Positions 1 through 12,036 of a DNA stretch of 64,000 nucleotides are shown here, piece by piece. Under the pieces are notes generated by a model, which ran no database searches, was not told the DNA's origin, and worked only from the letters and a program-made list of their open reading frames with translations. Position numbers and translations under genes: made by a program. Position 1 is the stretch's first letter, and each line of letters opens with the position of its first letter. The stretch is from NCBI GenBank assembly GCA_030770545.1, contig CM061109.1, positions 13,996,001 through 14,060,000 on the forward strand, read 5' to 3'. Source of the stretch: Macropodus opercularis (taxonomy: Eukaryota; Chordata; Actinopteri; Anabantiformes; Osphronemidae).

Positions 1-740
1 TGGATGTTTTGAAGGGGCTGATCAGTACTGTAGTAAATTAATCAAATGAAATAGCAGTGGGTGAACAGAGAAAATGTTCTGTTCACTGCCTAAGTGCCAA
101 TTCTGCCTTAGGCAGTACGGTAATATATTACACGTGAAAAGAATAATTTGGCATCACGGTATAATTTCTGGTTAATGTCCACTAAATCCTGGAGTGAGGC
201 AGAGATGCAGAATTGCTGTGTGATGGAGAGAAAGGTTACGTTTGACATTTCCTTTATTGCCTTCAGGCTGCTTCATCATGGCAAAGCTCCTATTTGAATA
301 TTTTGTTCAATATTACAGATTGTAAGCATTTAACACAATTACTCATCAACTTTACAAGCACCATACATCCATTAAACCTTAAGAGTGATTACAAAAGAAA
401 AGGCTGAATTACACATGACAACAATTAGTCTCCATTTGAAAAAAAAATAAATCAACAGACATGTTAGAAATCTGTGCAACACTAACCAACAAAAACACAA
501 GGACTCACACACAGTGGGTTTATTATTTATGAATGAACAAATGCTCTTATGGCTGTGGTAATGTGACAGGATGCTAATTTGCCAGGAAGTGAACCATCTT
601 GCGTAGAGCCCATGGTTCCCTCAGCCTGGCTGAGCGTTTAGAGGCGCGCTGTTCTCGTGCAGTAACACAAGACGCAGCGAATGTAGCGCATTAATAGTTT
701 TGTTTCAATTATCTTGTTCGAAATCTTTGGAAGCCAAATT

Positions 741-816
741 CATTAATGAAAAGAAGATTTGATTAATTATGGCTGACTGATTAGGAAGGTTTAATCAGAG
801 TAATCACTGTTAATGG
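741..816. promoter_or_regulatory. Homeodomain-motif cluster, candidate enhancer core
   Basis: Within about 80 bp there are CATTAATG (741-748), GATTAATTA (761-769), GATTAGG (779-785), TTTAATC, GTAATCAC and TTAATGG. These are six TAAT or TAATC cores of the type bound by homeodomain proteins. The density stands out from the neighbouring sequence. Enhancer activity is inferred only; cross-species conservation would decide it. Confidence 0.3.
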
Positions 817-3800
817 AATCTGGACCGACGCATAAAGCCTCTGCGAATCTCGGCACGACTCAAATCCCATCTCTACCACATGCCTAAATAAGAAACCTAC
901 AACCAAATATCAAAATAGTGGACTGCATCGCACAAATAGTGTGTTCTAAGTCATCTAGGCAGGAGCTTTTTTTGGTGTGTTTGCTGTGGACTGGCCACAG
1001 CGTCACTACGGCAACGGTGTGTGTTTGCTGCTCGTGCACGTTGGTTGTTGAGGTCGCTAAACCTCCCTGGAGTTGTCGTACAGTGTTCTTCATTCTCTGA
1101 TCTCCCTGATTGACTAAGCTAAATTGTTGCTTTTGAGTGTGATTTATTTTTTTTGTGGGCTTCTTTGCACGTGTGCGTGTGTTTGACTTCCTCCTACACA
1201 TCAGATTGCAGAAGAAAAGGACAACAGCCCGACATGGCCATCATGGTTGTCCTCATCCTACGCACCAGCCTGCGTGTGAGCGAATCCAACAGCCAGCAGA
1301 ACAACAAGCCCTTGCGGAGACAAGTATCACACAGCTTTTACTTACGAAGCGCCCATATACCCTCGCTGCCGTAGAAAGCACCATAGGAGTCACCATGCTG
1401 GCAGATGTACACACTCTTGCCTCCGCATTTGGCAGCAGTCATCTATTCCCAGTCTTGTAGTAATATAGTAATGGAGCTGCAGAACCAAAGCCGTGATACA
1501 TTTTCAAACACAAGCATTTTCCCTCCTTTCTGGTATTCCACGCTACTGGACGGGGAAAAGGAACGAGGTCTCCACTTTCAGATATGTGACACTACCAAAG
1601 ATTAAGTTTGGCGGTGAGTGGATTTGAAGAAAAGAAGGCGAGATATATGGCACGTAAAAGCAGAAATGAGGAAATTGGAAAAAAGAAGAATGGGGACGAA
1701 AGCAGCAGTGTTGGAAATGGGTAGTGTTACGATGTGCGATAGTGTGACCAATGAATGATGAGCTCTTCCTCTCGACTCCAATCTGATTGGTTACACCTCC
1801 CTGAGGCATTTCCCACAATGCATCTGGTGCTATAAGGATGCTTTTTATATAGTCTCTGCCTGATGTGACTCCTAAGGTTAATACAGTTACTAACCACCAA
1901 GTTGTGAAAGAAATTAACTAGCACAGATTAAGGAGCCTGGGAATGAAAGTGAAGGAACAAAGCAAAACAGAAGACCTGGGAATTTCAATTAAGGGAAGAA
2001 AATGTTGTACAAATCAATTTCAGAACAAGCTGCACAATCTTTATTCTATCTACATTTTATTTTCTTCCATTTTGACTGGGAGGAAAGAATCATTTTCATC
2101 CACTCAAACTTTGGCTCTACTCTAAGCAACGTTGACCCAAGGCCAAAATGCAGTTATCTATTTACTGTGGATGTTTCTGCACACGTGCAACCGTCATGCG
2201 CGCGTGTTTGTGGAGCAGGTCAACGAACAGGGTTGTTGATTATTCTTAGCTTAGCTGATCCTGTGCCCTCTCTGACATATAAACGGAGCAGCAGTGGCTG
2301 AATCATGCCTCTGCTGAGCTCAGCGTTGTGAGTGCGGGTCTGATTTGTGTCTCTCTCCTGCCTTTCTTTTCACCGGGGTCTCGGTGCTGCCTAGTTGCCT
2401 TCTCCACTTCTCTACTTCACTTAATGAGATAGACCAAATGATGTCAACCCCTATTCTGCTTTTTGCGCCTTGCATTTATCTCTTCTTCCTCCTCAGCTGA
2501 ATCCTGCCCCCTCCATCCACTCAAAGCTCCAGATTTGATTGACGCCGGGCCCCCCCACCCGCCACCTCGACCACCTCCCGACGTTATAGTTTTGTCTGTG
2601 CAGCGGTTTGTTGAGCTTCCTCACAGAAGAAGTGATTGAAGCGCACTGCACATGTCTATGGGGTGAAGCAACGATTGAATAAAGACTGAGGTGGAAGAAT
2701 GGCAAGAAAAAAATCTATAAAAGGATTTCTTACATGTGGCTGAAGCGGTGAGGGGACAAAGAAAGATGTAGTAAGATGTACTGGGGGTAAAGGTGAAGTC
2801 AGGAGAGAAAGTGTAGATGAAAAGGCAGGGAGGCTGTATTTCTGTGTCTGTTGGTATTGATTGGAGTGTGGCTGGACATTTTTATCTTCCTCATCTCTCC
2901 TTTCTGTGACACGTCTCCTGCTTCCATTTCTCCAGGCATACCATAACGTCCACTTGCATTCCCTCCTCTGTGTGTATGCACACACTGCGCTGGCGCTAAG
3001 CTGCAGACCAGGCAGGACTCCAAATGGGAAAGGGATTTTATCAGTATGTCTGGCTTGCCATTTCTTCGCCCATCTCGTGTACTTCAGCAGGCAGCGGCTT
3101 CTGCTCGGTAACATCGCTGATACTTGGCCCGCGCATACGCAGACACACACGCAACGCACAGCTGCAGTCACACACTGTAGCGAGCTGTCAGTCAGGACAG
3201 ATGTCGCACCCGTAATTGAGTCTGAGAGGGACAATGCTGTAGTGCTCCCATCGGAACACATGTAGCTACTGAGCATCTCTGAAGAGGCTTTAACAACCCA
3301 GTGGATCACTGCGGTTGACATGTAACTGCGGAATAGAAAGTGTGTACTATGAATAAAAAGCACTGCTGAATGGGGAATCACACACCTTAGTGTACGGGCC
3401 AGGCTCCTCACATGTACGAAAGCGAGAGCACTAGATTTTCCTATTTTTATCTGGTCTCAGACTACACCTGCAGCATGACAGTGTCAGGTTTTTGACTAAT
3501 GTGTAATTTATTCAGTAAACGTTCAGAATGCTTGACACATTTCCTGAAGAGTTATGAGGAAACTGGTCTTTGCAGGTTCTTGGTTTCAGAACTGAGCTAA
3601 AATGGACGTTTTCTTGACGGATAAACATGGGAGCCAATCACTCAGCTGGACAGACTTGGTGTAAATGTCCAGACTAAGTTAGTTTTTGTAAAGATGAGTG
3701 AAATCTGTACAGAAAGTTGACGGATGGTCAATTGGCGTAATACTTCCTTCATAGTCCACACTCTCTCCTGAAATCCAATTTTTTGGGATCGAGAAAGCTG

Positions 3801-6601
3801 AGGGATTTATTTGTATTTGCTCAGCTGTCAGCGTCGTGATGTAGCTCATCCAAGGTAACACAACGGGAGCCTGCCGTAATCACTTAGATGGAAAAGAATT
3901 AGGCCCCAGATCCGGTATCAGAAAACACAGACCCTGTGAAGGCCTGTGGACGGCGTTTCAGGAGGCCAATTAAGAAGACGTTGCCATCGAACATGAATCT
4001 AAATGATTTCCTAGCCTACAGACACACTTTCAAGCGTACACTGCATGTTACCCATATGAAAATATGAATGATGTCAGAGATGCTCTGCATTTAGTTCATC
4101 GCCCACACGGCTGAGCTGGGCTAATGAGAAAGGATTTAAAATGTTAACACATACATATATGTGTGTGCGCGCATGCATGCGTGTGTGTTGACTGTATGTT
4201 TTTAAATGCTTATATAATAGACTAAAGATGCACCACTGTTCCTGTACTTGATTTGATTAGCTAAGCGCTAACCCTCCGGGGCCTGCTGCCTCTTCTATGT
4301 GAGATTAACACAGCACAGCCACAGTTTGAATATGAATTCGGCATGAATATGGATGTGAATGGATGTGCTAACGAGTGTTTGTGTTGATGTCATTAAAATG
4401 TGTGTTCGTAAAAAGTGGAACTTGGAGGATAATGGCCTCCGTGTGGGTCTGGAGACTCTGGATGCCGCAGCGATTGTTTGATACTGGCAGCTATTCCGAA
4501 GCCTCATCTGATTACAGGGGCTGGAGGTTTTCATCCTGGTTCAAGATGTGCATCTGGCAACAGACACAGGCGACAGATTCAACAAGCGTTTATGTGCAAC
4601 ACATCCACGCACGCTGGCACCCGAGCCCTCTGGGACAGCAGACATTGTTAAGTAACTGCACGCAGGCACATTATCTTCCAGTTTGTCCATTGCAGCTGGT
4701 TACGGAGACACCTTAATGTTGCATCTATTATTATTAAAGAGCAGGCAGCACATAATGACCGAACCATATCATGTTGCTGGAATAAACTGGAACGTTATCA
4801 TCTAACATCTTCTTTGAATCGGCTCTGGCAATTACACGTGTGGACACAATAGGCTTTGGTAAAATATGCTTCTATTAGTAAGTATTGAGATTAGAATTAG
4901 TATTGCCCCCACGTCATTAGCATGCTAATCACCGCCTCATTATTTGCAGTGGGAAAGTGAGTTTTAGTTAAGCGTGGTGTGCTCTGCAGCGCGGGCCGGG
5001 CAGCTGAGCACTGGTTCAGAACTGAGATGCGAGAGTGCGGTGAAACTCTTCTGGGCGTAGCAGCAGGGTCACCCCACCATGTAAAATCTGTCGTGCAGAA
5101 TCTATTGCGATCATAAATGTTCGGAAGTTGCAGGGAGGACTCACAAACGTAGGTATTACTAGTCTGTCCCTCTTGGTTGACTGAGGCGTAGACAGCAGAC
5201 ATATGCTGCCACCTGTGCCCCCGTGCCAGGGTGGCCAGCGTGGGTAGAGAGATGGGTGTGTGTGAGAGGCGGGGTGGGGACGGCATATGCCTAATTCCCC
5301 TCAGTGCTGGCAGCTCAGGCAGACAGTTGCTCCCTCATCTGCTGCCATGTTGGATGGGTGCCTGGTGATTGAGCAGTGCCCACCTCCCTTAGTTGCTCTT
5401 CACTCAGCCCCTGCCTTGCTCTGTGCTCTAATGATGGGATACTCTAGATGCTGCCTTTGTGCGGCTAGGCACAGTTCAAATAGCTTGGCTGTGACCGTAT
5501 TGCTGGACTCGTACGCCAATTTACCTTTGCAAGGTAGAAGGTATGTGGAACTGGCCAAAAAAACAGGGCTTTGTATACTGATGAAAACACAGTTTGCAAG
5601 GTTTACAGTCGCACACACACACACAGAAATGGTCAGATGGCTGGGGCTATAACTGGTCCTGTCCTCAGGGAAGTCTTTAATTGGTCACAGTGCTTTACCA
5701 TCTGGGGCTGGAGCAATGGATGGTAGGGGCTCCAGCAACGGGTATAAAGAGAAAATGAGGGAGTGAGAGAGAGACACTGAGAGCAGCACAGGGATGAAGC
5801 TTATTAGTTTTAATACTTGCACCTCCAGTAATATTAGAATTACAATATACTTGATAAATGCTGTTTATATTGTACAAGTGGGACGGTGCGTGACTGTGAG
5901 TGCACATGGTGTGTTTGTGTTCCTGCGCGCGCTTGTATGCGCCTGTAGGTAGGTGGGTTATTGCAAGTGTGTGTGTGCGTTTGTGTGTTTCAGCAGTAAT
6001 GACTCTGGGCTGTGTGTTTGTGCTGATGTTGGCAGACAGAGCAAAACCCTGCACATGTGCTAACAACCTCCAGGACAGCAGTGATGGAGAAGGCAAATAG
6101 ACAAGCACACGGTGGTAGAGTCTACATGCGCTCGTCTCCTCCTGAGCGCAGAGGGTTTGATGTGGTCCGTGTTCGTGTTGATACGCGGCCAGATGTACTG
6201 CAAGGCGGAAAAAGGCAAAGAAGGTGTTTGAGGGATAAGACGATGGAGAAAGCTGGTCTGAAGCTGGTGGAGATAAGAGTGGAAATGTAGTAAAGAAGTA
6301 AAGGAAGGAGGGTGCTCCTAAACGGGGTGGAGGGGTGCTTGGGAGGAATATTTCATGTGTTTAGGCGTGATGAGTAAATCTTTGATGCTCTAAAGGATTT
6401 CAGTCAACGATAGCTTTGCGCCGAGCTTCTCTCAAATGCTCTTAGGAAGATTTGTCTTTCATACTCCCACCTCTCTTCAGACTACCCCTCCTCTCACGCC
6501 TTGCCTTTTAATCTCCCGCTTACTCTCCATCTTCCCAACGCACTCACTCAGGATCATTTCCTGGCTGGGCCTTCGTTAGAGGTAGTGTCACATCATGTAA
6601 T

Positions 6602-6624
6602 TGTGTGTGTGTGTGTGTGTGTGT
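6602..6624. repeat. (TG)n microsatellite
   Basis: An uninterrupted TG dinucleotide run of about 23 bases in the igsf3 upstream intron. Confidence 0.95.
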
Positions 6625-7089
6625 TAAATCCACCTCTCCTGCCTTTGTGTAAACAGTATCTCGTATTTTAAAGCCTCTCCTTCACCACGGATCGCTCTCT
6701 TATCACAACGTTCAGCCTTTTTACCTCCACGTCACCATTCTCCTGCCACAATAACAAAGCCTACTCGTTCACTCGCTGCCCAGTTTCCTTTTCTTCTCCC
6801 ACTTCCTCCTTTTGTTGGACTCCTTCTGCTGAGCTCATGTCGTCCAGTGACATAACCTGGACTCATGCATGTACAGCCATTGACACAAACCAGTTAAAAA
6901 TGTTAAATCTCTCTGTCCAACCTGGAAATGCCAGTTTTCCTTCTTTTAGCTCTGTTTTTGAGTTTTGTTTACCAAGGTGTTTAGCATATAGCAGGTTTGG
7001 GCTCCTGAATCGAACCACTGCAAAAAATAAATGTAAACTCATGCAGTAGAAACAGTTGCTGGTAATAAAATGCTGAGCTGAAAGCACTA

Positions 7090-7116
7090 TAATAATAATA
7101 ATAATAATAATAATAA
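7090..7116. repeat. (TAA)9 microsatellite
   Basis: Nine perfect TAA units. They create a spurious poly-Tyr/Leu ORF on the minus strand. Confidence 0.95.
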
Positions 7117-10100
7117 CAGAAAAGACAAGATTGAGTGCATGTTTCTATAAATCCTCTGCCCTCCTCGGGTGTAGTTTGCAGAAAATAAGGGGGAAGATAA
7201 AATAACATTTAAAAAAAAAAATGAAGACAAAGGATGCATCTGCATAAAAAAGAAAGAAAACAGCGCAGTCACAAAAATGTATGTTATTCTAAAAAGTGAC
7301 GTTAATAAGTAACACGCCCTGTAGGCCTTTGTGTAATTCACTGAACCAGTGCAGCTGTGACACAGCTCTGCAGGGTGAGCAGAGGGAAGTACCTCAGTTA
7401 CTTACACTACTGTGTGTGTGTCAGAGAGCAGATGTCCCCTCAGGCTTGACTGTATATGTGTTTTGGTGTTTGGGTGGGTGTGTGAGACGGAGACAGTATG
7501 ATTTTGATGTGCCTCTACTTCTACTTTTAGGTGTAATAAGCTGTACCCAGGGGCCTCACTCAGTTTCGCTCTGCGTGTCTGTTTCGCAAACACTGAGCAG
7601 ATGTTTCTACCTTTTATTGGCTTTATGACCCCGAGCATAAAACAACCCTTTAACGGGGTCATTGTCTCGCTGACATGTAATGTACGAGCCGGTTAGAGAC
7701 GGATCAGCTTTCAGTAGAACGTGGCCGCCTGGCTCCTGAGTCGTGAGGGGAGCTGGAGGAGGAAGCAGGCTGAGAAAAACAGAAAAAGTGATAATTGGGT
7801 GCTGACAAGCAACTTGTCTATTGAAAAAGAAAGTCACCAGATAATGTGGTAGAGAGAGGGGGCGTGGATGGGGGCAGCTTCGATAGAACAAACCCCAACT
7901 GTGGAGAAAATTGTGAGGAGAAAAATGGGACAGTGCCTGAAGAAGAGAGACGTATAGGAGACAGGAAGGAATGCTTCAGAGACCACCTTTATTAAATGAA
8001 GAGGCCTCTTGCTTTCAGTCATTGTGACCTCGGTGCTACAGCACAGGAGACACACACACACAGTCGCAGCGATGCTCCATTAGCACAGGACCTCACGGCT
8101 CCTAACTGAAAATCTCATACGAGCGCCTGTAAGATCTCTCATATCCTCTCAGCCTTTCCCCCTTATTTCTATTTCATCCCTTTCCACATTCTCGTATTAT
8201 TGGATCCAGTGTGTGTGATTGCACTGTGGGGAAGCCTCTTTGATTAGATAAGATAGTGTGAGACACCCGACTAATACTGCTTCATCTAAAAAGCAACTTG
8301 CAGGCAAATTAGTTTTAATTTGAAGCCATTTGTTTTGTAAAACGTTAAAGTCGATTCCACAGTGTAAACAATGACGTTATGCGATTGGGGTTTATTGTGA
8401 ACCAGTGGGCTGTGATCCCTGTAATAAACATTTGTCAGCATCTATAAGTGAGCTAGTTGACACACTATTTATATTTGCTGGCTTATCGATTACAGCTAAA
8501 TGGCAAAAACTGCTTGTGGCGTAGTGACTGATCGTCTAGTGAAGCACACATGCAGTAGTAGTTAATAATTCACGTAACCACACTTGTATATTTTGCAGCT
8601 ACAGTAATTATGTTGCATTTATGTTATGTGAAGAACGTGTCATGAAAACATTCAGTCTTGATGCCAAGACGCGCTCAGCAACGAGAACACGTCTGATGTG
8701 GTCTCTGACAAGACACTCGAGCTGTGTCAACGTCAAATATTTAGCAGCTTTCCAAAACAAGGGGCTTGTTGCAAATGATTTCAAGTGGTTCCACTGCACC
8801 ACAGTATGAAGGTGCTGTTGTGTCCCATTGTGATGCCATGAATCACATACGCGTTGAAATAATACATGAACCTGTACAACCTCGGAGCCAGGCTAGCGTT
8901 CTGAGCGTGTCTGGCTCATGTGATGTGTCTGTGTTGCGTTAAACCCCCTGCTGTGGGCCCAGATCGATTCTGTTTTCCCTTCCTCGCTCATAAAGCGCTC
9001 CCACACGTATCTGCTCTGACTTGACGTGATCCTTGCTTTGCCCCCTTTCTTTCTTGCTGTACATGTATTCTGTCCCGATTATCAGTACGGGCTCCTGGGG
9101 ATGGCGCGTAGACCCCAGTTCGTTTGCACTGTGGGTTGCTTGTGGTGTTTCGTTTGAGGATCTGCTCGTCTCCTGAGAACGGGCTCATTCTGATTTGCGT
9201 TATTAGTGCCTGCATGAATTTGGGGTATTGAAGTCAGAGTGACAAGTGCACCATCTATATATAGGCTACAAACAGAATAATAATAATACTAATCTAAGTG
9301 ATGTAGTTTTTCTACTTCCTGCACATGAATCCAACCACTTTAGAAATCATCTTTTTTCTCTCCTTCCCTCTTCGTCCTCATCTGTCCTCTTCCTCCTTCT
9401 ATGACCTCCGCTCTCCCCGTTTTCCAGTTGAACCCTGTCATCCCTCAGTTTAGCTGAACAGCTCTTACGTAGAAGAACAAAGGAGTGGAGGATGTGAACG
9501 GGCAGGATAATGGATATTAAGTATGAGAAACACAGGTGTAGGTACAGATTCTGTATTTATCTCTTTTTATTACTTCCTGACCCAGGACGCCTGCAACATA
9601 TGTAGGCGTACTGGGTCACCGAGTGTTTGGTGATGACGCTGGACTTGCATGAAGTGGAGCAGAGAATCGCCCACTTGCTCTGTTTTCCTTTCAGTGCAGC
9701 TCTCAGTTTCACAGAGTAATTAACAATAATTACCCTACTGGCTTTGCCAAATGTCCATTTGCTTCGCAGCAACACACACAAACTCACTTAAGGCCATTAA
9801 GCGCTGAAAAGCGGAAACCACTTCAGCTGTGGCTGCACATCTGTATGTAGACAATCCTACGGTGCTGCCACTGTCACACACTGTGGTCCAAAAACAAAGC
9901 CCAGACAGAACAGAACGCTCGGCGTCCTGCTGTGTGCTGGGTCAGGCTGTGCTGAGATAAAATAACCTGCAAATATGTTGCTGGCGTGTTAATACGCCCA
10001 TGAGAAGGCCAGTAAACACGGAGGGTGTAAGACAGCGATGGACATTTGCACCAAAGTTGATCTACTCCCTGTACGCACACACATCATTACGCTCTTTGAC

Positions 10101-11210
10101 CACGTGTAGCGCGTCACAACCAAGTACATAACAGTAAGAGTAAAATCTGAGCACCGGCATTGCTCTACATACTGTAACGCTAGCAGGCCGACACTCATTC
10201 AGACACGTCACAGATATTCACAGTGACTTATTTTTGACTGGCCAGCTGCCAGTGGAAGAAGCTTGACGTCTCCAAACAATTCTTACTGAAGCTACAGCCA
10301 GACTCTCAGCGATACCAACCTCAGAGACGGAAACTCGCCACCTGGTCCGCCGTATTCTTACAGGCACATGAACACGTGCTGAGATGGCTCATGCTCGCGT
10401 GAATGAGAACATTTGTAGCGGTGCTACGGTAGCGTTCAGAGGCCACGGTGAGTCTATGCGCCGCCTCCTGTAATCATCTCCTCCCCTGACGACACCACAC
10501 CAGGGAGCAAGTATCAAGTGCTTGGAGCTTTGCTATGTGCTGTTTTTGTTCCAGCTTTAAAAAACATGTTCCCGCAAATACTTATGTGAAAACATTGACT
10601 CGACAAACAAACAGCTGTTTTATTTCTTGTTCGTTTTTCCTTTTCTGTAAGGAATCGTTTCTGCTTCGGCAGCTTCAAGAGCATCTCACACAGTGCAGAG
10701 AGATGTTGGAGTTTGCATGTAAAATGTACAGATCAGAGTTAATAAATTAGCATCTTTCTCACTTCTTGTGTCCTTTTTGTGAAATCTCCTTTTCCTCGGT
10801 TTGTACGTCCTTGTGTCCCCGCTCTTCTATCCCTGTGTGACTGGACTTAAAAGGCCAGCTTGAGGGATGACAACCGTCGCTCTCTTCAGACGGCTGAAAG
10901 AGTAAGAGACGATCGGAAATGGAAAGGGATGAAAGCAGAAATTGCAGATGAGGTAGAGCAGGAAGAGAGCAGGTTTAAAGATTTATAAAGGATCGACAGC
11001 CTCCGTGTCAGTCACAAAAACAGAATAACAGCTTTTTCACACCCTCACAAGAAACTCCATCTCGAATCACGAAGGAAATACAGATTCATCTTTAAAATGT
11101 TTTACCTGCAAGTATTTGATAATATGTTAAAAATAATGAACAACATTTTGAGTTTTTTTTATTTTGGTGAGATTACTAAATGTTGTGAATATGTTAAAAA
11201 GCCATGAAAA

Positions 11211-11234
11211 GGGTTAGGGTTAGGGTTAGGGTTT
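11211..11234. repeat. Short interstitial telomere-like repeat
   Basis: Three perfect GGGTTA units are followed by GGGTTT, and then decay into GTAGGATTAGGA. The unit matches the vertebrate telomeric repeat TTAGGG. The tract is far too short to be a telomere and lies inside an intron. Confidence 0.9.
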
Positions 11235-11727
11235 GTAGGATTAGGATTTCCATCATCTTTTTTCATGACTGACTCAAACGATTAACCGACCGTGTCACTA
11301 TTTGGGGTTTACTACAGCATGGTGTAGTGTGAATGAATCTCACTACAGTGTCCGGGTTTAAAATAAATCAACTTGCATTTCTACAGTTGTGTGGTCGTAA
11401 CAGCGCATGGACAACAGCCTAGTTCTGTGAGAAGGCAACGCTATATCAAGGTTTGGACACACGCTTTGTTTACTTTGTTGGGTTTAAGAAAAACAACCAT
11501 GATTATCCCCAGATTTGATTAATACTGTTTTAACACTGTAATCAGTTATGGTTAAGATGGAGTGGGTCAGTGCACTGCCTTCACAACCGTGCGGGGACAC
11601 TCACTGTTGAGTGTGTGCCTGAGAATGCCATCTCATGCTGTTCTTAATCCCTCCTAGATTGAGGTCAGTGGGGCGATTGCAGGATCTTGGTGTGTTTACA
11701 ACCTCAGCCGGACCCTTGGAAAATTGA

Positions 11728-11837
11728 GATTGGTTGCTGTGATATGATTGGTTCTGTCCTTAAGATATATCTCTGTGCAATGATGTGATTGGTCCACAGC
11801 ATTTGAGTCAAGTCAAAGAGGTAAATGTCTGTATAAG
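11728..11837 (+). promoter_or_regulatory. Promoter-like module: three ATTGG boxes then TATAAG
   Basis: Inverted CCAAT boxes (GATTGGTT or GATTGGTC) start at 11728, 11746 and 11787, followed by TATAAG at 11832-11837. Spaced NF-Y-type boxes upstream of a TATA-like element resemble a core promoter, and the X-box cluster lies just downstream. It could drive an alternative transcript entering igsf3 at the 14198 exon. That is inference, with no transcript evidence. Confidence 0.25.
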
Positions 11838-11933
11838 AAGCAGGCCAAGGGGCTGGAGGAAATCAGCTAGCTGTGTTTGTTCACTGCAGGACAGGAGTCA
11901 GTCTCTGAACTGGGTCGGTGTTGGATGGGTGCA

Positions 11934-12036
11934 GTTGTTATAGTAACTCCTGGCTGTTCTCAGAGACCCTCGGCATCATGTGGGAGGGTTGCTATGGCAA
12001 TGGCAAGTTGTAGCGTAGGTGTGTTGTTGTGGTAAC
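11934..12036. promoter_or_regulatory. Cluster of three RFX X-box-like motifs
   Basis: Three 14-mers share the pattern GTTGYTRTRGYAAY: GTTGTTATAGTAAC (11934-11947), GTTGCTATGGCAAT (11988-12001) and GTTGTTGTGGTAAC (12023-12036). A half site, GGCAAC, follows near 12096. The RFX X-box is an imperfect palindrome of GTTRCC and GGYAAC halves with a short spacer, and all three fit with changes in the left half. Function is inferred. Confidence 0.4.

Noticed and set aside
2861..3265. 134-codon + strand ORF
   Set aside because: It overlaps the minus ORF in CA-rich sequence, and no splice context or domain is seen.
11728..12036. MHC class II-like X/Y promoter
   Set aside because: The class II arrangement needs X then Y boxes about 20 bp apart in fixed orientation. 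Here the ATTGG boxes are 140 bp or more away on the other side.
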